NCBI RefSeq assembly: GCF_010998615.1
Contig: NZ_JAAEAH010000011.1
Span: 62,001-126,000, forward strand
Direction of reading: 5' to 3'
Source of the DNA: Myxococcus sp. CA023
Lineage (GTDB): Bacteria > Myxococcota > Myxococcia > Myxococcales > Myxococcaceae
DNA length: 64,000 nt
This document shows, in pieces, positions 11,792-20,405 of the stretch. The notes beneath the pieces are model-generated. The model saw nothing but the letters and a program-made list of their open reading frames with translations. It ran no database searches and was not told the DNA's origin. Each line of letters opens with the position of its first letter. Position 1 is the first letter of the stretch. The translations under genes and the position numbers were made by a program.

Positions 11792-11906
11792 GCGCTACAG
11801 GGCAGATGGACCGGGTGCCCGCTTGCTTTCCCCAGCGGCGGGCATGAGCAACCGCTAGTGTCCTCCTTCGCTCCGTAACGCACGAGCCCAGGAGGAAGAC
11901 ACACTC

Positions 11907-12461
11907 ATGAAGATTCGAGCCCTGCTCACCGCCGCCGCACTGACCGCCGCCCTCCCCGCCCTGGCGCAGGAGGCCGCGGTCACGCCGCCGCCGGCGGCCA
12001 AGAAGACGCTGCCCAAGGGCCAGATGGCCAAGGCCCAGGTGAAGGACTCCGAGGGCAAGGACGTGGGCGAAATCACCCTCGAGCAGACCAAGCAAGGCGT
12101 CCTCATCAAGGGCAAGCTGAGCAACCTGCCGCCGGGCGAGCACGCCTTCCACATCCACGAGGTGGGCAAGTGCGAGGGGCCCGCCTTCACCACGGCTGGC
12201 GGCCACTTCAACCCCAGCAAGAAGGCCCACGGCCTGCTGGCGCCCAATGGCAAGCACCAAGGCGACCTGCCCAACCTCTACGTGGCGCAGGACGGCACGG
12301 TGCAGTTCGACATCTTTTCGCAGAACGGTCTCACCCTGAAGTCGCTGTTCGACAAGGACGGCTCCGCGGTGGTGGTGCACGCCAAGGAGGACGACTACCA
12401 CACCGACCCGGCGGGCGACGCGGGCGGCCGCATCGCCTGCGGCGTGGTGGAGAAGACGTAG
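11907..12461 (+). CDS. sodC: Superoxide dismutase [Cu-Zn], exported
   Basis: The enzyme dismutates superoxide in the periplasm or outside the cell. Its 184 residues start with a signal peptide (1-21, ALPALAQ). The copper ligands are in HAFHIHEVGKC, the zinc region in GGHFNP...HG with conserved GDLPN, and the C-terminal HAKEDDYHTDPAGDAGGR contains the metal-site histidine and the active-site arginine. The two cysteines of the family disulphide are present (VGKC and IACGVV). An AGGAGG site precedes ATG 11907. A strong stem-loop follows at 12486-12512. Confidence 0.96.
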   Translation: MKIRALLTAAALTAALPALAQEAAVTPPPAAKKTLPKGQMAKAQVKDSEGKDVGEITLEQTKQGVLIKGKLSNLPPGEHAFHIHEVGKCEGPAFTTAGGHFNPSKKAHGLLAPNGKHQGDLPNLYVAQDGTVQFDIFSQNGLTLKSLFDKDGSAVVVHAKEDDYHTDPAGDAGGRIACGVVEKT

Positions 12462-12485
12462 TCCGCCCCACGCGGGAAGCAACCG

Positions 12486-12512
12486 GGCCTCTCCCTCGCA
12501 CCGGGAGAGGCC
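12486..12512. terminator. Stem-loop terminator shared by convergent genes
   Basis: A perfect 10-bp stem GGCCTCTCCC / GGGAGAGGCC encloses a seven-base loop. It lies between the end of sodC (12461) and the end of the converging VWA gene (12517). No U-tract follows, so it may act by hairpin alone or protect 3' ends. Confidence 0.6.
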
Positions 12513-12516
12513 GCTG

Positions 12517-14796
12517 TCACACGTAGCCGAAGCGCCGGCGGGCGAACCACTCCGCGCCCAGCAGCGCGATGAGCGCCACCAGGTAGTACCAACGGTCCCA
12601 CAGCGGCTGGTCCCTGGCGCGGCCCACCTCCACCACCGGCGGGTCCAGCAGCGGCACATCCGGGAGCCCGTCCTGCGGCAGCTTGTACGACTTGCCGCCC
12701 GTCTCCTTCGCAATCTGCGCCATCAACTCCGGCCGCACGGACGCGTCCGACAGCTCGGGCCCCACGGCGCGCACGGCCACCGCGTCCTCGCCCTTGCCCA
12801 GGTCTGTCTCGCCCTTCTTCGCGGAGGCCAGCAGCTTGTAGGGCCCGGGCGCGGGGGGCTCGAACTCCAGCCTCACCACGCCGTCCGTCCCCGTGGTGCC
12901 CGTCTGCACCGCCACCGGCTTCTGCGTGGCGACGGAGAAAAGCTCCACCCGCACCTGCGCGTCCTGCGCAGGCTGGTAGTCCGCCATCCGCGCCTGCACC
13001 ACCACGCCCACGGGCCGGCCCGGCTCCACCGACGGCGGGTCCGCCGTCACCTTCAGCGTCGTCAGGTCCGGATCCCTCACCAGCCACCGCAGCGCATTGC
13101 CCCAGAAGCGGTCATACGCGCGGCTGGGCGAGCCGTGCTTGTGCGCCGCGAAGGCCCAGTACCAGGAGGCGTCCGTGGCCATCACCAGCGAGCGGCCCCG
13201 GCCGTAGTCCCACACGGCCACCAGCGGCGCGTTCTTGCCGCCCACCGTCAGGTGCGGGTGGTCCAGCAGCACCGTGGCCCCCGGCCGCGCCTGCGTCAGG
13301 TTGGCGCCAGGGATGGGCGGCAGCTCCGCCCACGCGGCCTCCGTGCTGGCGGCGCCCATGCCAATGCCCGTCACCGGGTGGCGCAGTCCCTCGGGCGTCA
13401 GGCGCGGCTTGAAGGCGTCCAGGTTGGCGGGGCCCGCGGCGGCCACGGGCAGCGCCTCCATCAGCGTGGGCATGGTGGCGCGGCCTTCGCCCAGCACACT
13501 GTCGCCGCCAATCATCACGAAGGCGCCGCCGTTGTGGACGTAGCGCTCCAGGTTGCGCTCGTACTCGGCGATGGAGAGCGACGGGTCCGAGTGCCCGAAG
13601 TTCTGGAAGATGACGACGTCGAAGGTGTCCAGCTTCGTGTCGAAAATCTCCTCCATGGGGAACGGGATGAGGGACAGCTCGCGCTGGTCGTTCACCACGC
13701 CCGGGTCGTCCGACAGCGTGCGCAGGATGTAGAAGGACACCAGGTCCACGTTGGCGTCCTGGCGCAAGAGGCCACGCAGGTAGCGCTCGTCCCAGGAGGG
13801 CCGTCCCACCACCAGCAGCACGCGCACGCGGTCCCGAATCACCTTCAGCGTGAAGGAGCGCGTGTTGTTGTCCGCCACGGCCTCGCCCGGGAAGGTGGGC
13901 ACCGTCACCGTGTAGACGAAGCGCCCCGTCTGGTCCGGGGTGAAGGTAAAGGCCACGGGCTTCACGTCGTCCGCGGACTCCATCCGCACCACCTTGCTGG
14001 CGACCGTCTTGCCTTCCTGACTCAGCACCACGGGGATGTCCTGCCCCGCGAAGCCGCGGCCGTGAATCTCCACCTCCACGGTGAGCGAGTTGCGCACGAA
14101 GGCGAAGTCATCCACCTTCAGCCCCTCCACGGCGACGTCCTTCAGCGTCTCCTGCCCCACGGTGAAGGTGGAGACGGGAACGTTCAGGTCCGCCAGCGCC
14201 GCGCGCGCTCGGCCCACCACGCCCGCCTTGAGCTCAGTGTTGTCCGCGCCGTCGCTGAACAGCAGCACCCCGGACAGCTTGCGCGAGCCCTGCCCCGCCC
14301 CCGCCGCGGCGCGCACCGCCGAGAGCAGGTCCGTGGTGCCCGCGCGCGCGGGCGTCATCAGCGTCTCCGGCGTCGCCGGCGCCAGCTCCGGGTCGAAGCC
14401 ATACAGCTCCACCGTGAAGCGGTCCTGCAGCTCCGCCAGGCGCGGCGCGGCCCGTTCCAGGAACGCGGCCACTTCCTCGGAGCGCGAGCGTCCGCCCACC
14501 TCCGCGGGGAAGCTCATGGAGGCGGAGCGGTCCACCAGCACCGCGACGCGGTTCTTCATGCGCGCCACCTGCAGGTGACGGATGCCGGGCTCCAGCAGGA
14601 AGAAGAGCGCGGCCACGCCGGCGCCGACACGCAGGGCCCAGAGCAGGACCCGGCGCCCGCGCGAGGGCTCCCGGCGCACGCCCCAGGCGGCCAGCGCCAC
14701 GCCCAGCACCAACCCCAGGGCGAGCAGGACCAGCGCCCACGGTGGCAATGGCGAGAGGGTGACGAGCTTCCAGGCGTTGAACGTGGGGGAATTCAT
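12517..14796 (-). CDS. Membrane-anchored VWA / amidotransferase-like domain protein
   Basis: This 759-residue protein has two N-terminal membrane helices (about 20-40 and 50-68), then a von Willebrand A domain whose metal-site motif begins DRSASMS (89-95). A CARDB-like beta region follows, then a class I glutamine-amidotransferase-like fold (VLLVVGRPSWDERYL to WDYGRGRSLVMATD) that appears to lack a catalytic triad, a further beta domain and a C-terminal membrane helix ending ARRRFGYV. Proteins of this build accompany MoxR AAA+ ATPases, DUF58 and DUF4159 proteins in bacteria. Here a DUF4159 gene lies 27 bases upstream on the same strand, but no MoxR or DUF58 gene is in the window. Function is unknown; surface or complex assembly is a guess. 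Confidence 0.82.
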   Translation of the reverse strand: MNSPTFNAWKLVTLSPLPPWALVLLALGLVLGVALAAWGVRREPSRGRRVLLWALRVGAGVAALFFLLEPGIRHLQVARMKNRVAVLVDRSASMSFPAEVGGRSRSEEVAAFLERAAPRLAELQDRFTVELYGFDPELAPATPETLMTPARAGTTDLLSAVRAAAGAGQGSRKLSGVLLFSDGADNTELKAGVVGRARAALADLNVPVSTFTVGQETLKDVAVEGLKVDDFAFVRNSLTVEVEIHGRGFAGQDIPVVLSQEGKTVASKVVRMESADDVKPVAFTFTPDQTGRFVYTVTVPTFPGEAVADNNTRSFTLKVIRDRVRVLLVVGRPSWDERYLRGLLRQDANVDLVSFYILRTLSDDPGVVNDQRELSLIPFPMEEIFDTKLDTFDVVIFQNFGHSDPSLSIAEYERNLERYVHNGGAFVMIGGDSVLGEGRATMPTLMEALPVAAAGPANLDAFKPRLTPEGLRHPVTGIGMGAASTEAAWAELPPIPGANLTQARPGATVLLDHPHLTVGGKNAPLVAVWDYGRGRSLVMATDASWYWAFAAHKHGSPSRAYDRFWGNALRWLVRDPDLTTLKVTADPPSVEPGRPVGVVVQARMADYQPAQDAQVRVELFSVATQKPVAVQTGTTGTDGVVRLEFEPPAPGPYKLLASAKKGETDLGKGEDAVAVRAVGPELSDASVRPELMAQIAKETGGKSYKLPQDGLPDVPLLDPPVVEVGRARDQPLWDRWYYLVALIALLGAEWFARRRFGYV

Positions 14797-14823
14797 CCAG
14801 GCTTTCGGCGGAGGGCCGGTGCT

Positions 14824-15582
14824 TCAGCGCCGCTTGTTGAGGATGAGCGGCAGGTGGACGGCATCGTCCTTGTAGTCCAGGCAGAGGGCATACATGCAGA
14901 CGTTGATGCCCAGCCGCACCGCCAGCTCGCGCTGGGGCTCGCCACCCGGCGAGACGTCGAACTCGTAGTCACCCGACTCGTTGCGGCTCCATGCCCCGGC
15001 CAGGTCGTTCTGCGAGTACAGCACCGCGGCGCGCTTCCCCAGGTTGCAGCCCATCAACTGGGGCTTGTTGAGCACCCGCCCGGGCGCCGCGTCCAGCAGG
15101 AAGAAGGACTTGAACACCACGTGCTTCGACGGCACCTCGGCCAGCGGGTTCTGCGGCAGCACCCGCGCCATCTCCCGGCGGAAGGACGCATCGAAGCCGG
15201 CGCCGTCGCTGGCGTCGTTGGCGTCCGCGAGCATGAAGCCGCCGTACGTCAGGTAGCGGCGCAGGTTGGCCACCTCCGCATCCTCCAGCGGGGGGAACTC
15301 CCCCTCGCCGCCGAAGTAGAGGAACGGGTATTCGAAGAGGTCCGGTGAACTGAGCGGAAACGGGCGCGCGTCCGGCACGACTTCCACGGAGGTGCGGCGC
15401 TGGAGTTCCCAGGCGATGCGGCGCAGCCCGGACAACCGTGTATCCCAGCGGCCCTTGTGACGGGCCACGGCGGGGATGAAGCGGTTCTTCTCACCGAAGG
15501 CATGCGCCCGCCGGGCCATCAGTGGGGCGAGCGCGGCGGTGCCGAGCAGGAGGTTTCGACGGGTCAGACGCCGCGCGGACAT
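14824..15582 (-). CDS. DUF4159 domain protein with Tat signal
   Basis: The 252-residue product starts with a twin-arginine signal (TRRNLLLG at 7-14, hydrophobic stretch, AHA cleavage near 28), so it is exported folded. The mature part contains the DUF4159 features EYPFLYFGGEG, a NLRRYLTYGGFMLADAND stretch and LGINVCMYAL, a fold related to glutamine amidotransferases without obvious catalytic residues. It precedes the VWA protein gene on the same strand and they are likely co-transcribed. It is divergent from the small-protein gene at 15640; the 57-base gap holds three ATACC/GGTAT elements. Confidence 0.85.
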   Translation of the reverse strand: MSARRLTRRNLLLGTAALAPLMARRAHAFGEKNRFIPAVARHKGRWDTRLSGLRRIAWELQRRTSVEVVPDARPFPLSSPDLFEYPFLYFGGEGEFPPLEDAEVANLRRYLTYGGFMLADANDASDGAGFDASFRREMARVLPQNPLAEVPSKHVVFKSFFLLDAAPGRVLNKPQLMGCNLGKRAAVLYSQNDLAGAWSRNESGDYEFDVSPGGEPQRELAVRLGINVCMYALCLDYKDDAVHLPLILNKRR

Positions 15583-15639
15583 AGGGCGTATCTATATACC
15601 GTCGACGGGTATGCGCATTCCCCGGTATAGAACGGAGTC

Positions 15640-15903
15640 ATGGCGAAAGGCGGACAGACGCCCCCGGCGCCCGGCTCGGCGGAGGCACATGCCGCCTGGG
15701 CCCGGAAGGACGCGGGCGACGTGGCGGGTGCACGGCGCGACGCCGAGCGAATCCTCGTGGGCAGTCCGTCCGCCGAGGACCGCGCGGAGGCGGAGGAGTT
15801 GCTGCGGCGCACCGCCACCCCGCGCGCCCTGTACGGCTTCGCCCTGCTCGCCGCCACCGTCTTCGTGCTCCTGCTCGTACTCGCAATCGTCCGATACGCG
15901 TAA
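15640..15903 (+). CDS. Small single-pass membrane protein with a TPR-like N-terminus
   Basis: I do not recognise this 87-residue protein. The first 60 residues are soluble and helical, with an AHAAWARKDAGDVAGARRDAERIL stretch that resembles half of a TPR, and residues 63-85 form one membrane helix (LYGFALLAATVFVLLLVLAIV). It is probably a tail-anchored protein with the soluble part in the cytoplasm. The gene is first in a same-strand run of four (15640-19742) with gaps of 32, 80 and 19 bases, and is divergent from the DUF4159 gene. Confidence 0.75.
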   Translation: MAKGGQTPPAPGSAEAHAAWARKDAGDVAGARRDAERILVGSPSAEDRAEAEELLRRTATPRALYGFALLAATVFVLLLVLAIVRYA

Positions 15904-15935
15904 GCTTCGGCGGACCGCATCAAGGAGAATCTGCC

Positions 15936-16640
15936 ATGGAAGGCCTCCTCCAGGCCCTCGGGGCTTACCAGACGTTCAATCCGACCGGCTGGGTGGCCGT
16001 CTACCGGATGCTGCCCATGTGGGCCGGCATCGTGTGCTGTGTCGCTGGCGTGACGTTGCTCGTCGCCGGCGGGGGCAAGCTGTTCCGCGTGCTCGCGGGC
16101 CCCATCGGCGCGGTGCTGGGCCTGCTGTGGACGCCCGTGCTCGTCATGAAGCTGGGCCTGCCGGACGTGGCGAAGATGTCCACCATCGCCGCCGCAGTGC
16201 TGATGGCGCTGGGCTTCCTGCTCCCCACGGCCATCACCTTCCTGGGCGTGGGCGTGCCGCTGGGCCTGGTGGCCGGGCAGATCGCCGGGCAGCAGGACTT
16301 CCTGCTGGGCTTCGCGCCGGGCTTCATCATCGGCGGGCTGGCGGGCGCGATGCTGCAACGCCCGGTGGCCGTGATGGTGGCCTCCGCGGTGGGTGCGTGG
16401 ATGTTCGTCATCGGCGCGCTCGCGGCGCTCCACCAGGTGGGCGGCGTGGTGCAGGCGGTGGCCAGCAAGCCCTGGGGCGTCATCATCGCCGCGGGCCTCT
16501 TCGCCGTGGCCGGCGCGGTGTACCAGCTCGCCGTCCGGCCCTCTCCCGAGGAGGCGGACAAGCTTCGCGCGGAGCGTGAGCGGCTCAAGGTGCGGCAGGC
16601 GGAGCAACATGCGCTCGAAAAACGGTGGGGGGTCAAGTAG
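15936..16640 (+). CDS. Hypothetical polytopic membrane protein
   Basis: This 234-residue protein has about seven hydrophobic segments between residues 25 and 205, rich in Gly and Ala with a repeated LGVGVPLGLVAGQIAGQ pattern similar to DUF4203-like proteins. The C-terminal 30 residues form a charged helix (EEADKLRAERERLKVRQAEQ) likely to lie in the cytoplasm as a coiled coil. An AAGGAGAA site precedes ATG 15936. No transport motif or catalytic residue was recognised. It is second in the four-gene run. Confidence 0.75.
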   Translation: MEGLLQALGAYQTFNPTGWVAVYRMLPMWAGIVCCVAGVTLLVAGGGKLFRVLAGPIGAVLGLLWTPVLVMKLGLPDVAKMSTIAAAVLMALGFLLPTAITFLGVGVPLGLVAGQIAGQQDFLLGFAPGFIIGGLAGAMLQRPVAVMVASAVGAWMFVIGALAALHQVGGVVQAVASKPWGVIIAAGLFAVAGAVYQLAVRPSPEEADKLRAERERLKVRQAEQHALEKRWGVK

Positions 16641-16720
16641 CCCCCAGAGACTGGTGGCCGTGCTTTACGTCCCCCTGCCCGGGGCGTACATTCCGCCGCC
16701 TTTCCCCCCCGGAAGGATTG

Positions 16721-18154
16721 ATGGGTCAGGCCAGGCGTCAGGAGAAGCAGCACGAGTCCCCCACGGAGTCCGCTCCCCGGCAGGAGCCTCCCGCGAGCAC
16801 CGCGTGGGTGAAGCCGACGGGACTGACTCGCAAGGGGTGGGCCGTGCTCGTCGGCCTCATCCTCGTCATCCAGTTCCCGCTCATCCACTACGCACTGCTG
16901 CGCGGACAGGCGGAGGTGACGGCGAAGCTGCCCTACACGCAGGACTTCTCCGACCCGGGCGTGGTGGAGCGCGACTTCTTCTCCACGGGTGGCTACTGGC
17001 GCGTGCTGCAGGGCGAGCTGCTCGCCCCCGGCGTGAAGAACAACCCGCTGTGGCTGCAGGCCCCGCTGCCGGATGACGTCGCCGTGGAATTCGACGTTCG
17101 CTCGGAGCTGCCCGCCGGTGACATCCGGGTGGAGCTCTTCGGCAACGGCGTGGACCCGGCCTCCGGGTACGTGCTGGTGCAGGGCGGCTGGAACAACTCC
17201 ATGTCCGTCATCGGCCGGCGCGACATGAACGCGCCCTCCCTGGACGCCCTCCGGCGCCGCGCCGCTCGCGGCGGCAAGGAGAACGTGGACCTGAAGGCCA
17301 GCGGCTTCTTCAAGGAAAACACCAAGGTCCGGGTGGAGCTGCGAGGCCAACCGGTGCAGGCGGGCCGCACGTATCACTGGCGCATCGAGCGCCGGGGCTC
17401 GCTGCTGCGCTGGTTCGTCGACGGCGAGCTGATGCTGGAGCTGGACGACCCCTTCCCGCTCAAGGGCCCCGGGCAGGACCGGCTGGGCCTGTCCGGCTTC
17501 GAGTCCCAGATTTTCTACGACAACCTGCGGGTGGACACGCCAGACCAGCTGCCCTTCACGGCGGCGCCGCGCGCGCCCACGCCGCCCCCCGGCCCCTACG
17601 CGGACGACTTCAACCGCGACACGCTGGGTGACGCGTGGAACGCCACCCACCCTGGCGCGGTGAAGCTGGTGGACGGGGCGCTGGTGGTGGAGCTGATGCA
17701 CAACCGGCCGGTGTGGCTGAAGCAGCCCATCCCCACCAACGCCACCATTGAATTCGACGCCTGGACGGACAACCCGGAGGGCGACATCAAGGTGGAGGTG
17801 TGGGGTGACGGGCGCTCGTTCTACGCGGGCGACCTGCGGCTGCAGTACACCGCCACCGGGTACGTCATCATCTTCGGTGGCTGGCGCAACACCCAGTCCG
17901 CCATCGCCCGGCAGAACGAGCACACGAATGATCGGGCGGTACGCGACGGCGCCGCGGTGGTGCCCGGCAAGCGCCACCACATCAAGATTACCCGCAACGG
18001 CGGCACCCTGGCGTGGGAGCTGGATGGCCAGCCCTACCTGACGCTCAAGGACCCCGTCCCGCTGGAGGGCCCACGCAATCAGTACTTCGGCTTCTCCGGT
18101 TGGAAGAACCGGGTTCACTTCGACAACTTGAAGATTCAGCCGCTCGCCCCCTAG
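16721..18154 (+). CDS. Membrane-anchored protein with two concanavalin-like domains
   Basis: This 477-residue protein has a basic, Pro/Glu-rich cytoplasmic N-terminus, one membrane helix (about 40-60, WAVLVGLILVIQFPLIHYAL) and a large periplasmic part made of two tandem copies of a jelly-roll/LamG-like domain. The copies share start patterns (YTQDFSDPG, YADDFNRDT), core patterns (GDIRVELFGNG, GDIKVEVWGDG), a glycan-lectin-like VQGGWNNSMS/IFGGWRNTQS segment, and end patterns (FYDNLRV, HFDNLKI). This suggests binding of a polysaccharide or a beta-rich partner. ATG 16721 follows GGAAGGA and excludes an upstream in-frame extension. The gene ends 19 bases before a beta-ketoacyl synthase gene. Confidence 0.78.
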   Translation: MGQARRQEKQHESPTESAPRQEPPASTAWVKPTGLTRKGWAVLVGLILVIQFPLIHYALLRGQAEVTAKLPYTQDFSDPGVVERDFFSTGGYWRVLQGELLAPGVKNNPLWLQAPLPDDVAVEFDVRSELPAGDIRVELFGNGVDPASGYVLVQGGWNNSMSVIGRRDMNAPSLDALRRRAARGGKENVDLKASGFFKENTKVRVELRGQPVQAGRTYHWRIERRGSLLRWFVDGELMLELDDPFPLKGPGQDRLGLSGFESQIFYDNLRVDTPDQLPFTAAPRAPTPPPGPYADDFNRDTLGDAWNATHPGAVKLVDGALVVELMHNRPVWLKQPIPTNATIEFDAWTDNPEGDIKVEVWGDGRSFYAGDLRLQYTATGYVIIFGGWRNTQSAIARQNEHTNDRAVRDGAAVVPGKRHHIKITRNGGTLAWELDGQPYLTLKDPVPLEGPRNQYFGFSGWKNRVHFDNLKIQPLAP

Positions 18155-18173
18155 CGGCGAAGGACAATCACAC

Positions 18174-19742
18174 GTGCGCAGAGTAGGCATCTTCGGCTGG
18201 GGCGTCGTCGCCCCCCGGTCCAGGAACATCGAGGCGTTCGAGCGCAACCTCTCGTCGTCCGAAAGCTGGCTGTCCCCCTTCAACGGCTTCGGCCCCGACA
18301 ATTTCCTCGTCGGCATGCCGGAGTTCGACCTGGCCGACTACAAGCCGTGGATTGACGCGCGCTTCCCGGGCAGCCGCTTCTCGCAGCTCGAGCGGAAGAT
18401 GGGTCAGCCGACCCAGTTCGCCATTGGCGCCTTCATCCAGTCCCTGGCGCAGAACCCGGGCCTGGAGCAGGAGCTGCAGGCACTGGGGCCCCGCGCGCAC
18501 GTCTACGTGGGCACCGGCCTGGGCGACCTGCCCACCATCCGCTCCATCTCCCTGGACCTGTACCGCGCGCAGCGCCGGTGGGACCGCTTCTGGTCCGCGC
18601 CGGAGCGCAACGGCGCCCTGCGGAAGTGGCGTGAGATGCAGGAGCCACTGCCCGGCCTTCCGCCGGAGCCGTCCACGGTGGACGAGGCCACGCGCGACGA
18701 GGCCGAGGACGCGTGGTGGCACTTCTGGGCGGGCCGCTCGCCGGAGCTGCGCGAGTACCTGGACGAGCTGCGCGAAATCGAGGCCATTGGCGTGCCCGAG
18801 GACGGCGACGTGGAGTCCGCCAAGCTGGCCGTCATCAAGGAGAAGCGCACGCGCAACGCCCGGCTCCAGAAGAAGTGGATGTCGCCGGAGCCGCCGTGGA
18901 ACGCCGTGTCCTCCAACGTGCTGTGGAACATCCACAACACGCCGGCCTCGCAGATTTCGATGATGGGCCGCATCACCGGCATGACGTTCGCCCCGGTGGC
19001 CGCGTGCTCGTCGTTCGGCTACGGCCTGCGGCTGGCCATCAACGCGATTCAATTGGGGCAGGCGAAGGCCGTCGTCATGGGCATGACGGACCCGCCGCCG
19101 ATGCCGCTCACGGTGGGCGGCTTCTACAACGCCCGCGTCATCTCCGCGGACGCCGCCATCTCCAAGCCCCTCACCGCGCTGCGCGGTACGCACATCGCGG
19201 GCGGCTCGGTGGTGTGGGTGCTGGGTGACTTGGAGCACTTCACAGCCAAGGGCTTCAAGCCGCTGGGCATGGAGCCCATCGCGGTGGGCGTCACCGCGGA
19301 CGCCGACCACATCATCACCCCGTCCAAGGAAGGCCCCACGCTGGCCATCCGCGAGGCCCTGGCCGCGGCCGGCTGCGCCCCGGAGGACGTGGGCAGCTGG
19401 GACTTGCACGCCACCGCCACCCCGGGTGACTACCTGGAGGTCCAGAACCTGCGCGACGTGCTGCCCGAGCAGGTGCTGATTACGGCGCGCAAGGGCACCT
19501 TCGGCCACGGCATGTCCGCCGGCGGCGGCTGGGAGCTGACGGCGCAGTACCTGGGCTACGGCCAGGGCAAGGTGTTCCCCACGCCGCTGAAGGAAGCGGA
19601 GCTCAACAAGCAGATTTCCCGCGTCCACGGCCGCTTCGTCTTCGACGAAGCCGTCGAAGCGCCCGCGGGCTGCGCGGGCAAGCTGTCCATGGGCGTGGGC
19701 GGAATCAACGCCTGCGTCATCTCCCGCCCCTGGTCGAAGTAG
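18174..19742 (+). CDS. Beta-ketoacyl synthase family protein, divergent
   Basis: This 522-residue protein has a thiolase-like condensing fold. The triad residues are visible: nucleophile C278 in VAACSSFG, H412 in DLHATATPGD (usual form HGTGTP..D) and H445 with K440 in KGTFGHGMSAGG. Between the N-terminal part and the nucleophile there is an insertion of roughly 110-130 charged, Trp-rich residues (about 130-250) not found in FabF. It lacks an adjacent acyl carrier protein, ketoreductase or malonyltransferase, so it is unlikely to belong to a standard polyketide cluster. It may condense unusual acyl chains for a lipid or envelope compound. The start is GTG 18174. It closes the four-gene run that begins at 15640. 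Confidence 0.87.
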   Translation: MRRVGIFGWGVVAPRSRNIEAFERNLSSSESWLSPFNGFGPDNFLVGMPEFDLADYKPWIDARFPGSRFSQLERKMGQPTQFAIGAFIQSLAQNPGLEQELQALGPRAHVYVGTGLGDLPTIRSISLDLYRAQRRWDRFWSAPERNGALRKWREMQEPLPGLPPEPSTVDEATRDEAEDAWWHFWAGRSPELREYLDELREIEAIGVPEDGDVESAKLAVIKEKRTRNARLQKKWMSPEPPWNAVSSNVLWNIHNTPASQISMMGRITGMTFAPVAACSSFGYGLRLAINAIQLGQAKAVVMGMTDPPPMPLTVGGFYNARVISADAAISKPLTALRGTHIAGGSVVWVLGDLEHFTAKGFKPLGMEPIAVGVTADADHIITPSKEGPTLAIREALAAAGCAPEDVGSWDLHATATPGDYLEVQNLRDVLPEQVLITARKGTFGHGMSAGGGWELTAQYLGYGQGKVFPTPLKEAELNKQISRVHGRFVFDEAVEAPAGCAGKLSMGVGGINACVISRPWSK

Positions 19743-19763
19743 GGGCGGGGTCCACCGCGGGAC

Positions 19764-20315
19764 TCAGGGGTGTGCGGCCAGCGCGTCCGCGTCGAAGCGC
19801 GCGGCCGCCTCCGGGTCACTGCGGCGGAGAATCTCCAGCTCGATTTCCAGGTCCCGGAAGTAGTTCTGCCGGGTGGGCAGGACGCCGCTGGCCTGACTGT
19901 TGTTGACGGCCTGGGCGTAGTCCTCGTCCGTCTTGATTTCCTTGTCCACGTAACCGACGCCAATGGACTGGGTGATGCGGTCTCCGCGCATCACCCGCAG
20001 GGCCGTGCCGCCGCTGGTGAGCACGATGCCTTGCACCAGGAAGCGGGACGCCGTGCCCGGGCCCAGGCTGCCGCCGCCGGAGTCCAGCCACTCCGTCTCC
20101 AGGACGTAGCGGCCCGGCATCTCCTTCCACGAGTAGCCGTGGCCCCGCAGCACCTCCTGGACGTGGGGCCACAGCTGCGCCAACTCCTGGCGGTAGACGT
20201 GGTTGGCCGCCTTGTCGCGCACGTAGTTCTTGCGCAGGGAGCTGGAACACCCCATGAGCGCCAGCAACGCGGCGACGACGAGACACACTCCCGCGAGGCG
20301 GGTGGAGCGGTGCAT
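19764..20315 (-). CDS. Probable outer-membrane lipoprotein
   Basis: The 183-residue product begins with a lipoprotein signal ending in LALMGC, with C23 as the lipidated cysteine followed by SSS, which lacks the inner-membrane retention aspartate. The mature domain has mixed alpha/beta character with YRQELAQLWPHVQEVLRGHGYSW and an EIELEILRR helix near the end, reminiscent of DUF-type lipoproteins that pair with envelope machinery. I do not recognise the family. It is a single gene convergent with the beta-ketoacyl synthase gene. Confidence 0.8.
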   Translation of the reverse strand: MHRSTRLAGVCLVVAALLALMGCSSSLRKNYVRDKAANHVYRQELAQLWPHVQEVLRGHGYSWKEMPGRYVLETEWLDSGGGSLGPGTASRFLVQGIVLTSGGTALRVMRGDRITQSIGVGYVDKEIKTDEDYAQAVNNSQASGVLPTRQNYFRDLEIELEILRRSDPEAAARFDADALAAHP

Positions 20316-20405
20316 GAGGGGGTCCCCTGAAGGTGCGAGGAGAACGGCCGGGCGCCCCCAGCATATCGCCAGTGCCCGGCCGGATGCCTCGCCCCTCCCC
20401 CGCCG

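Noticed and set aside
15596-15612. ATACCGTCGACGGGTAT between the DUF4159 gene and the small membrane protein gene as an operator
   Set aside because: It is a short imperfect palindrome in a 57-base gap with one further GGTAT (15624-15628); it may be meaningful but is too weak to call as a feature.
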